Below are positions 55,859-64,000 of a DNA stretch of 64,000 bases, piece after piece (the stretch's first letter is position 1; every line of letters starts with the position of its first letter). The DNA is from Sternotherus odoratus (lineage: Eukaryota; Chordata; Testudines; Kinosternidae): contig JAVMKO010000007.1 of the NCBI GenBank assembly GCA_032164245.1, forward strand, positions 3,472,001 to 3,536,000. Reading direction: 5' to 3'. Made by a program: the position numbers and the translations under genes. The notes below the pieces were generated by a model. It ran no database searches. It was not told the origin of the DNA and saw nothing but the letters and a program-made list of their open reading frames with translations.

Positions 55859-57841
55859 ATTTAGATGAATCTTGGGTGAAATAATGTTACTGTCTATATG
55901 TCTCTTTGAAGTTTGTAAGAGAATGACAAGCTGTTCTGGGTTCAGATAATCCTGTTATATGCCTAGCTGAGACATTCCACACTGCCATTGTTTCAATCAC
56001 ATGATCAGAGCCCCAGCCTAATTTGGAAACATCGATTCAGAAATCAGGACATTCCAAGGTGCAAGGTTTCTCCTGCAATGTTAAGCTGGCCATGTGGGAA
56101 TTTGATTTTCAAGTGAGTGAGTCTATAACCTTAGCGTAGTATTGATGCTAGTTTTGATATAATAATGTGTAAAATACATAGCCTTGACTCTTCCCAGCTG
56201 CATGGGTTTGTTGTTGATGTCAAGTTATGACTGGGCTGATTTTCACCAACGAGGCTGCATAGTTGTTGTTTTTAAACCTGACAGGATAAAATGGTGAATT
56301 TTTCACAGTTTGATGTTGACTCTGTATAAGCAGGGTCATCAAAAAGTGAGCTATTTCCCCAAAACCAAGTACTCATTTCCGAAGTGCAGGGAGTAGCCAT
56401 AGTATCTCAGTTAGTACCATATGGTAAAGGTTGGCAGTTGTTGATTTCTAAAGGGTAACCAGTGTATTGTATTGTTATGATCACATTAGTTGTACGTTAT
56501 GTATTACTTTGTAGGTATGGGTGCAATCCTCATTTTCAAAAGACCGTCAAAGATGTTCTAAAATGACATTTGAATTCAAAGGGACAGCTTCCAAAAGGGC
56601 TTAACCTATATCAAAATGGATGAAAAGCAAAAATATTTTTAGGAGCTCTGAACGTCTTTTAAAATCTATTTATTATTTCATGGCTTCTGCACCTGGCTCT
56701 AGTTTGTCCTAGTCATTTTTGGTGGTGATTTACTTTTTTGTTCTTTTTTTTTAAATGCTACAAATGACAGGAAGCCTCACAGTATGATGATATCACTGTC
56801 AGACATTCGCCAATCTATCCTATTCCCTGAGTCGTATTTCATAAGGCTTTCCCAGAAAGCTTAGCATAACCAAGAGCAGACAAAATAAGACTTACATAGA
56901 AATGAGATGAGAAGATATTTTATCCCCTTTGGATTCTGCCGTAGGGTCCTGACTCAATAAAGCTCTGAAACATGCCCATGGGCCCTGTTTCAGCAAAGCC
57001 CTTAAGTGACTGATGCAGAAAGCTAACATCATTTCAAGCTGAGTCTCAAGGAAGGCCATTCTCTTGACATACACAAGTAGAGTAATAAGCTGCCACAGTA
57101 AGAGACAGAATATATTAAAGCCTGGCCCATCAGAGAATTGGATTGATAATCATCAAGATTTAACAGGCTTAAAATTTAAGGATTCTTTTACTGCAACATG
57201 CCAAGAGGAGAAGCAAATTTACTGGGGGATAAATTATGGCTCGGAAAGCCAGTGGACGTGAGAAGCTACAGCATGTGATTGGTGACCTGTCATTCCTATA
57301 GGAGGCGTAGTACACACCTGCCAACTTTACTGCTCTTCCATATAGACCACAGATTATTGGCCCTTTTTATGGGGAAACTCAAGCAACCCCTGGTTTTTTT
57401 CTCGTTGCCAGGTTCGGTGGATTTCATATGCATAGAGAGACTGGGTATGTAAAAAATAGCCCTGACCCCGCAGGGTTTCAAATGCTTCTGAATCCCTGAC
57501 TTCTTCCATATTTCAGACGATCTATGTTCGGATTACTTCTTTTCTCTCATGAGACGGAATTCCAAGCAATCCCTTTCTCTTTGACAGAAAAATAAAAGGA
57601 ACGCCCATCTTTCTCAGATTTCTCATTTCCTACTATTCAGGTTTGACACTTACTAGGAGAATTTCCTTGATGATTTTTCAGGTTGTTCCCAGGAATCAGA
57701 CAGTAAAAACATGGGAATGAATTTTCTGAGTCCTCGACGAGCCAGAGCATGGCTGTACACTACCATTCCTCCAAGAACATCACGATGGAGTTGATCAGAA
57801 TAGCGTACCCTTCTGATTGACATTTTTGGGTTGTTTTAGGG
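55859..57841. other. Long unassigned stretch
   Basis: No coding exon, array or bounded repeat recognised. Confidence 0.5.
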
Positions 57842-58166
57842 CAGTGGTTCTCACTCTGGTCCACCTCTTGTTCAGGGAAAGCCCCAGGCACGCTGGGACG
57901 GTTTGTCTACCTGCTGCCTCCGCAGGTTCGGCTGATTGCAGCTCCACTGGCAGCGGTTCACTCCTTTAGGCCCATGGGGGCTGTGGGAAGCGGCGCGGGC
58001 CAAGGAATGTGCTGTCCGCCACTTCCCGCAGCCCCCATTGGCCTGGAGCAGCGAACCAGTGGGACCTGTGATTGGCCGAACCTGCGGAGGCAGCAGGTAA
58101 ACAAACCAGCCCGGCATGCCAGGGGCTTTCCCTGAACAAGCTGTGGACCAGAATTGAGACCCACTG
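57842..58166. mobile_element. Foldback hAT MITE, 325 bp
   Basis: Starts CAGTGGTTCTCACTCTGGTC and ends GAATTGAGACCCACTG. Flanks TTTTAGGG (57834-57841) / TTTTAGGA (58167-58174), 7/8. The whole element is a near palindrome: GCTTTCCCTGAACAAG, AACCTGCGGAGGCAGCAGGT and AGCCCCCATTGGCCTGG each have a complement in the other half. Confidence 0.87.
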
Positions 58167-58174
58167 TTTTAGGA

Positions 58175-58414
58175 TAACACCAATAAGCACTCTCTCTCCC
58201 CTTCGCATTTCTTTGTCACCATGGAAGGGGAGGAGGGATATTGTGTGGGAGTTTATTTATTTATGTATTCACCTTTCAGGGGGGGTTATAGTTGACATCT
58301 ACAAAACCTGTAGCTCCATGCAAGTTGTTGATATAATTTTGTGAGGGCACAAGTCAGAGCAGAGCTCTTCTAAAAATTCTGCTCTGTGGGTCCAGCCGTG
58401 GGCATGATGGGCAT
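58175..58414. other. Short unassigned spacer
   Basis: Contains a TTTATTTATTTATG patch at 58252-58266. Confidence 0.5.
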
Positions 58415-58600
58415 TAGATGAATGGATTTTAAGGCCAGAAGGGACCATTATGGTATTCTAGTTTGACCTCTTGCATAGCAGAGGCCAGAGAACCTCACCC
58501 AATAATTCCTTCATCGAGCCCATGACTTGTGGTAGATCTTGGGCTGGTTTGTCCAAGGACTATTTGGGTGAGTGTTGGAATCACCCAGTTTGAGTTGTCT
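58415..58600 (-). mobile_element. Old CR1 3' fragment
   Basis: TTTTAAGGCCAGAAGGGACC, TAGTTTGACCTCTTGCATAG, GAGAACCTCACCCAATAATT: reverse CR1 3' UTR, as at 28085. Confidence 0.72.
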
Positions 58601-60279
58601 TGGGGACGCTCGTGTGACCCACACACCTCTTACAGAGAGAGATTAATGAGTCTGCTCTACAGCCTGAGGTAAAAGGCACATAGCAGGGCTCATGCATTTA
58701 GCTCCATAGGTCCCAGGTTCAGTCCCACCTGCCAATGACAAGAGTCTGTCAGTGTTACACTAGTACCAGGTTTAATAGCAGCACTCTTACAATGTGATCA
58801 GATACAAAGGGGCCTGAGCAGAGAACTAGGAGCTGTTCCTTGCCTTAGGGTATGCCTAAGAGTCTGTTATAAATCTATCATAAGCAGGGTCAAAAGCAGA
58901 AGCAGGCAGACAGTTTGTGCTGCTACTCAGACAGCTCCTCATTGTGGCTTCCTGGTTTAAGCACCAGGCCAGAGAAGGGCCTGACTGGGTGGTACTTCCT
59001 GCCAAGCCAAACAGGTTCCTCCCTCTGGAGTCCATCTTAAGTCTATAAGTGGCCATGTGGCAGCATCAGCAGCACACAAGTCCGTAGGTTCTAGCCCTGC
59101 GGGTTCTCACAGATTTAAGAGCCTGATTCTAGTCACCCAAGTTTGAACATTTCAGCCACATTTTAGCATTAGCTAGGAATTCATTTGTTCAACTTTGCAG
59201 GTAATACTTTATTTCTCAATTCTCACGTGAATAGAAAGTGCTGGGCACGTCTAGTGGACAAAGTGGTACCAAAGATGTGCAAAATGTGCAGACGGGGGTG
59301 TGGAGTGTTGACTGCACATCACAAAAGGTCTGCTTTCAACTACTGTTAAAGTTTTAGCATCATCCACATTTCCTTCAACTTAGATTCATTACTGAGATTA
59401 TAATTAACAGTTTATGGGATTTACTGTCCCTATCTCTTTACTGTCTTACGATCACTCACTCATTTTCTCAGTGTATTGGTATTTTGAGGATCTCTGGTAA
59501 GCAGTGAATCTGAGTATTTTGTTTTGCTGCAGTGCATTCTCTGAAGTTCAGGAATAGCTCCAATGTACCCCTCTGACTGCCTAGCCACGGGGTATCTTGA
59601 AGCCTATCAATTCACTCCGTGTATTAGCAGGCAGTTGTTAAAAGGGAAGAGAATTAACAATATTGGAATGATGCCACCTCTTCAGAGGTTGTCATTAATC
59701 CAAATGACTGCAAGAGGATGGGATGTGGGCACATTACAATGTGTGCAGCATTCCCACAGTCTGTAAATCCTTGTCTTCCACTAGCAAAGCTAATTGTTTC
59801 TCATTCTAACCCATCTTCTGGGATTTAAAACCTGGCCTCCCAGCGAGATAGGTTTGTCTTTTCTCTGACTTACTGTAAATGGTCTCTGATCGCAGGTTCT
59901 GGGACGAGCCCTGGACCTTCACAGTGTAATCCATACAGAGAGGAGGGAACGTTAAAAAAAAGGGGTTTACAAAAGGCACTTTCTCATTGTGCAGGAACGT
60001 TTTGTCTGACCTACAGGACATCTGATTGCATTTAGGTGTCATATATTGGTTGGAATGAAAGATCGTAGAATTACCTAATGATTTTTCACTAATTAAAATG
60101 ATGCCGACACTTTCAAAGGCCGTTATCAACCTCTAAGAGCAGTCTCTGGGGAAAAGAAAGATCCCTGGCATTTTAATTGTGACTTCAATATCCCCTCATT
60201 ATCCAAAAGGAAAAATGATCAAACCAATTAAAAGTTCACAGGACATTAGTCCTGAGGAAAAAAAGACTAAGACCCCAGT
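58601..60279. other. Long unassigned stretch
   Basis: No gene; the 107-aa reverse frame at 60129-59806 has no motif. No repeat edges. Confidence 0.5.
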
Positions 60280-60365
60280 CCTGCGGCTCATGTTCTTTGT
60301 AGAGCACTTTGAAATACACTGATGAAAAGCTCTATAGAAGAGCTGAGTAGTAGTATTATTATTGG
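60280..60365 (+). repeat. MIR 3' tail
   Basis: TAGAGCACTTTGAAATACAC, TGATGAAAAGCTCTATAGAA, then a short ATT run; the usual MIR 3' end. Confidence 0.75.
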
Positions 60366-61003
60366 TCAATCTCTCATAGATTTTAACAGGAGATTAGTCG
60401 CAGGGAGCTGAATCCCATCTTTGGTCACATCACGGGGCCTACCAGGTCTGACTGGTTAGGAGACCTTGGGGATGAAGAGCTGCCCTGCATCATACGTGCG
60501 TTAGCTGGCGCCTGGCAGGACTACAACAATGCAAGCGGAATGTGAATCTGCCAGGCCTGTGAACGCAGCTATGCCCCTCCTCAGCCACACAAATTTGGTG
60601 TCCTCACAGAGGGCACAGCCTGGCACAACAGTGAAATGGGCGTTGTGTCTTTCTGTCTTCCAGCTGGCAAATATCTGTTTGTGCTTTCCCCTTATTACTG
60701 AGGAGATGGGGGCATTCTCATGCCAGGATTAGGGTTGAGGATTGTATACTGACTGGAGAACAGACCCTTGCATCTGGGTGACACTATAAAGTCCTACAAC
60801 GCTGCTCCGAAGAGAGAAGGTCCTACCCTGAAAGAAGCTGAGGAAGCTAACTCGGGCATGCTAGGGCTCTAGGCTAGGCTAGGCTAGGCTCTAGTTCTCT
60901 GGGTACAGCGTGGTGTATATAGTCCATCCTGATGGAAAGGGTGAGGGCATGTTATTTATGAATACAAGCTCTGAACTTTATTTGCAGAATAATTTTAATC
61001 ACA
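60366..61003. other. Unassigned stretch
   Basis: No gene. Contains the short satellite at 60869-60893. Confidence 0.5.
60869..60893 (+). repeat. (GGCTA)n short tandem repeat
   Basis: Four to five units of AGGCT within CTCTAGGCTAGGCTAGGCTA. Confidence 0.92.
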
Positions 61004-61032
61004 GTCATAATCAGGGCCGGCGACAGGGGGGT

Positions 61033-61114
61033 ACAACGGGTACAGCTGTACCGGGCCCCGGACTTCAGGGGGGGGCCCTGAAGTCCGGGTCCGGTACTCA
61101 GCTGTACCCGTTGT
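61033..61114. repeat. Long hairpin near the left end of the hAT-type element
   Basis: The 38-nt left arm starting ACAACGGGTACAGCTG and the 39-nt right arm ending CAGCTGTACCCGTTGT pair over almost all positions, with loop GGGGG. Confidence 0.92.
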
Positions 61115-61264
61115 CGCCGGGGCTGTGAGCGAGGCGCGGCTCCGGGCAGCCGCTGCCGCGCTCACCAGCCCCCTCCCCCGGCACCCAGCAGCCTCCCCCG
61201 CCCCCCTTTGCTTCTCCCGGCCAGCCACGCGGCCGCAGCACATGCGGGGGTTGGGGCCCGCAGG

Positions 61265-61880
61265 AGGTAGGAGACCGGCGGGGGGGGGACCGGCGGGGGG
61301 GGGGGGGGCTCGGGCGGGGGGGGGGGGGCTCGGGCGGCGGGAGATCGGCAGGGGGGGCCCCGCGGGAGGCAGGAGACCGGCCGGGGGGGCGCGGGAGATC
61401 GGCCGGGGGGGGGGCGCGGGAGGTAGGAGACCAGCGGGGGAGGGGCGCCTCAGGCGGCGGGAGATCGGCCGGGGGGGGCCGCGGGAGGCAGGAGACGGGA
61501 GGGAGCGCGGGCGGCGGGAGACCGGCGGGGGGGTGCGGGCGGCGGGAGATCGGCCGGGGGGGGCCGCGGCCGGCGGGAGATCGGCGGGGGGGGCCGCGGG
61601 TGGCGAGAGACTGGCGGGAGGGGCCCCGCGGGCGGCGGGAGACTGGCGGGGGGGGGCCCCGCGGGCGGCGGGAGACTGGCGGGGAGGGCCCGTGGGCGGC
61701 GGGAGACTGTTGGGGGGGCCCCGCGGATGGCGGGAGACTGGCGGGGGGGGGGGCGGGGGCGGCGGGAGACTGGCGGGGGGCCCCCGCGGGTGGCGGGAGA
61801 CTGGCGGGGGGGGGGGGCGGGGGCGGCGGGAGACCGGGGCGGGCGGCCCGCGGGCGGCGGGAAACCGGGGGGGGGCCCCC
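61265..61880 (+). repeat. G-rich minisatellite, about 19 units of 25-40 bp
   Basis: Core GGCGGGAGACTGGCGGGGG or GGCGGGAGATCGGCCGGGG, joined by GGGCCCCGCG-type linkers of variable length. I count about 19 GAGAC/GAGAT cores. The right half (ACTGGC variants) is more uniform than the left (ATCGGC / ACCGGC variants). G runs of 7-14 occur throughout on the plus strand. Confidence 0.92.
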
Positions 61881-61934
61881 GTACGGTCTGCTGTACGGGG
61901 CCCCAAAATTCCTGTCGCCGGCCCTGGTCATAAT

Positions 61935-62395
61935 AATGCCCTTTAAAATGGGCTATCTAGCTACTGAGGGTTACACAGGTGCTATGGAGGTTAGAGATGA
62001 GGGGAGTAATGGATTCAGCGTTCCCAAGTGGCTACTCTGTTCTGGACTTTCAGACTAATTTTTGTGTCATAGAAAGTAGTATGTTAAATCCCCTTGGTGA
62101 GCCCTATTAACATGAATCCATGTTGTGCTTATAGCTGAATGTTAACGAGAAGGCGTTTCCAGGTCTGATACCTTGTGGTTTTCTATTAAGATTGACATTG
62201 GGAAGTTCAGGTTGTTGTAAGCCTGACTGGTGGCGATAGTGTCCAATTCATCGCTTCACTTAGGACCATTCCGGATTCAAGGATCTTTTCTGTTATGAAA
62301 ATACATTCCCAGCTCTGTGAGAAAATGCCCACGTAGAGCTGCTATGCCCCGGACTCAGTTGGGTTCTTCCAAGTAAGCAGGAGTTGCCTTCCCTT
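61935..62395. other. Unassigned stretch
   Basis: Nothing recognised. Confidence 0.5.
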
Positions 62396-62470
62396 TCATA
62401 GAATCATAGAATCTCAGGGTGGGAAGGGACCTCCGGAGGTATCTAGTCCAACCCCCTGCTCAAAGCAGAA
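62396..62470 (-). mobile_element. CR1 LINE, minimal 3' end
   Basis: TCATAGAATCATAGAATCTC, GGGAAGGGACCTCCGGAGGT, CCAACCCCCTGCTCAAAGCA. Only about 75 bp of the 3' end; no coding part. Confidence 0.9.
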
Positions 62471-62963
62471 CCCCCTTCTCAAAAATGGAACTGATGTTGC
62501 AGTAAATCTTAGTGCAGTAGTCAGGGAATCCATGGATCTGCCCATTGTAAACTGCTTGGCATGAAATGGCTTTTCTGTCCAGTGAGAAATTTCAAGATTT
62601 TGCCAAATTTTCTTGTCCCAAACTGAGATGAAAAGTAAAAATGTCCAATTTTTGCAAACCACAATCTGGGGGGAAACATTCAGATCCGGTCAATCAAATT
62701 GTTTTGTATAGATTTGACTTTTCTCTAACCCCTCCCCCCTCTTTTAGTATCAATTAAAATTTCTAACTGAACAATCATTTCAAACTGAGAAAATGAAACT
62801 TTTTGTTTTGGAAATGTCAAAATAGGATGTTTTGACAATTTTGAAACTTTTTAATTTTTTGTAATAGATTAATCAAAATAGATCCTTTCCCAAGAACAGT
62901 TTCAACTAATCATCATTTTCAAACAATAAAAGTTTCATTGAAAAATTCCTGATCAGCTCTATT
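62471..62963. repeat. AT-rich block, possibly an old dispersed repeat
   Basis: Dense AAACTTTTTGTTTTGG, CAAAATAGGATGTTTTGACA, GAAAAATTCCTGATCAGCTC words; TGATCAGCTCT at the right edge is mirrored loosely by AGCTGGTTGGCC near 31030. The start is unclear. Confidence 0.4.
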
Positions 62964-63639
62964 TGTCACCCCCAGTTTTAAACACACAATAACCTGAGGA
63001 TGCGAGTAAAGGTTCAGAGAAAATTCCAACTGGCTCAAAACCTTTATTAAGGAGCACAGGCCAATGGAAACACAGCGCTACACATGAACTTTGGTGACAT
63101 CCTGTCTTCACTGGCTCCCTTTCCAGTACTGGATCCACCTTCAGATTCTGGTCTTAAGTTTTGTAACTACTTTTTATTTGTAAAACAAACAAAAAAAATC
63201 CCCAAAATTAAACAAAAATAAGTAAATTAGTCAAATCTTCCAAACTAGAATATTTAGGTTGGAATTAGCTTTGTGTTACTTAATTAAATTATTTAGTACA
63301 ACAAACAAATCCACTAAGATATAGGTCTTGGTACACAGCTGTGAGTTCAGGCACTGAAAATAAAAGCCCGATTTTATCCCTATACAAGTGCTGAGCCCAG
63401 TGCAGGGCCCAAGTAAATCAGGAACCAAGTGGTTTATTCTCTCCAAGCGGATACAGGAAATCAATGTCCTCAACAATCTTACTGTCTCTGTTACAGGAGT
63501 GCTTAGAGGCCCTGACCAAATTGTGGTCCCACTGTGTTAGGGGTTTTACATACACATAATTGATAGTCCAGAGTCTAAATGGTCAAGAGAAGGGGTGGGA
63601 GAAAGAAGTATTGTTATTATCAATTATACACATTCAGAG
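62964..63639. other. Unassigned stretch
   Basis: A-rich near 63180-63230 (AAACAAACAAAAAAAATCC). No gene. Confidence 0.5.
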
Positions 63640-63735
63640 AGAAATTAAGTAACTTGCCCAAGGAAGTCTATGGTAGAGTCAACAATTGAATGCTGATCTC
63701 ATGAGTCTAAGTTCACCACAAAACCATCCTTTCTC
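63640..63735 (-). repeat. MIR fragment
   Basis: TAAGTAACTTGCCCAAGGAA, GTCTATGGTAGAGTCAACAA, TTGAATGCTGATCTCATGAG: reverse MIR core and head. Confidence 0.75.
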
Positions 63736-64000
63736 TTTTCTAAATTGCTCTCTCCTGGGCAAAAGGCATGTGCGGTAGCTCTCTCCAACGTAGAGTTTAT
63801 AAAATCTGCAGCCTTCTGGCTCCATTGTCCCAGATAGAACCACCACAAACTGAGACAAAAACGACTCATCCATCCTTAAAAGACCTTGAAAGATATAAGA
63901 CGAAGAAGACTTTGTAGCACCTTGGAGACTGGAATTAATTTTCAAATTGAACACAATAAACCAAGGGCTACATAGAACTTACGAATAGTTCTCTCATCAC
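63736..64000. other. Unassigned end, possible Penelope-like scrap
   Basis: CTTTGTAGCACCTTGGAGAC at 63910-63930 is a loose match to CTTGTGGCACCTTAGAGACT of the 31669 copy. Too short to be sure. Confidence 0.3.

Larger units (their letters stand above)
61012..61926. mobile_element. hAT-type element carrying a G-rich minisatellite, 915 bp
   Basis: Perfect 16-bp terminal inverted repeat: CAGGGCCGGCGACAGG at left and CCTGTCGCCGGCCCTG at right. Perfect 8-bp duplication GTCATAAT (61004-61011, 61927-61934). Inside the left end is a 38-nt hairpin (61033-61114), then GC-rich unique text, then a minisatellite at 61265-61880. The right end repeats the left subterminal motif inverted (GTACGGGGCCCC). No transposase. 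Frames of 303, 277, 273 and 152 aa are open only because the units lack stops. Confidence 0.93.

Noticed and set aside
60995..61946. Open frames of 303, 277 and 273 codons
   Set aside because: They lie on both strands of a G-rich minisatellite inside a hAT-type element. The peptides are proline/glycine/arginine repeats that follow the DNA unit, and no stop occurs because the units contain none.
63905..63945. Penelope end near the right window edge
   Set aside because: Only about 20 bases resemble the family, and no terminus or duplication is seen; left as a low-confidence note.

Overview
This window looks like vertebrate nuclear DNA, most probably from a turtle and less probably from another non-avian, non-squamate reptile. 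The basis is its repeat content. There are many CR1 LINE copies ending in ATTCTATGA-type tails, many old MIR/CORE-SINE copies, several Penelope-like element ends, and many short non-autonomous DNA transposons of hAT, PIF/Harbinger and Tigger/pogo type. I found no protein-coding exon, tRNA or rRNA gene, CpG-island promoter or CRISPR array that I can support. Every long open frame falls in a transposon remnant or in GC-rich tandem DNA. I read it as intergenic or large-intron sequence; a short non-coding RNA or an unrecognised small exon cannot be excluded by eye.

Layout. 1-10 kb: MIR pieces; two adjacent hAT MITEs (1832-2404 and about 2514-3085); a Penelope end split by a 661-bp Harbinger MITE (4077-4820); a CR1 inserted in an older CR1 (5206-6085); hAT MITEs at 7230-7449 and 7795-8226; a Harbinger fragment at 9185. 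10-20 kb: a Tigger-like MITE (10571-10852); a Penelope copy with a decayed GIY-YIG endonuclease end (11770-12468); a CR1 (13625-14374); a head-to-head Penelope dimer (14958-15182); a Tigger-like element filled with GC-rich palindromes (15930-16727). 20-36 kb: CR1 and CORE-SINE fragments; the second 661-bp Harbinger copy, inverted (26857-27517); a hAT inside a MIR (29585-30705); a second inverted Penelope dimer (31669-31956); a Harbinger MITE (33576-33869); a 42-nt foldback (34242-34397). 36-53 kb: a three-level nest of LTR-like DNA in CR1 in MIR (36530-38400); foldbacks; Harbinger and hAT MITEs; a hAT inside a CR1 (49480-50098); a long CR1 3' part (51690-52778). 53-64 kb: mostly unassigned sequence, with hAT elements at 55484 and 57842, and a hAT-like element at 61012-61926 that carries a G-rich minisatellite with about 19 units.

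The strongest observations are structural. Target-site duplications can be read directly at many borders: 8 bp for hAT, TTA/TAA-like for Harbinger, TA for Tigger and about 8-14 bp for Penelope. They allow insertions to be ordered by nesting. The Penelope ends carry a motif resembling a hammerhead ribozyme core. Family names come from remembered family features (terminal motifs, duplication length, peptide motifs); no database was searched.
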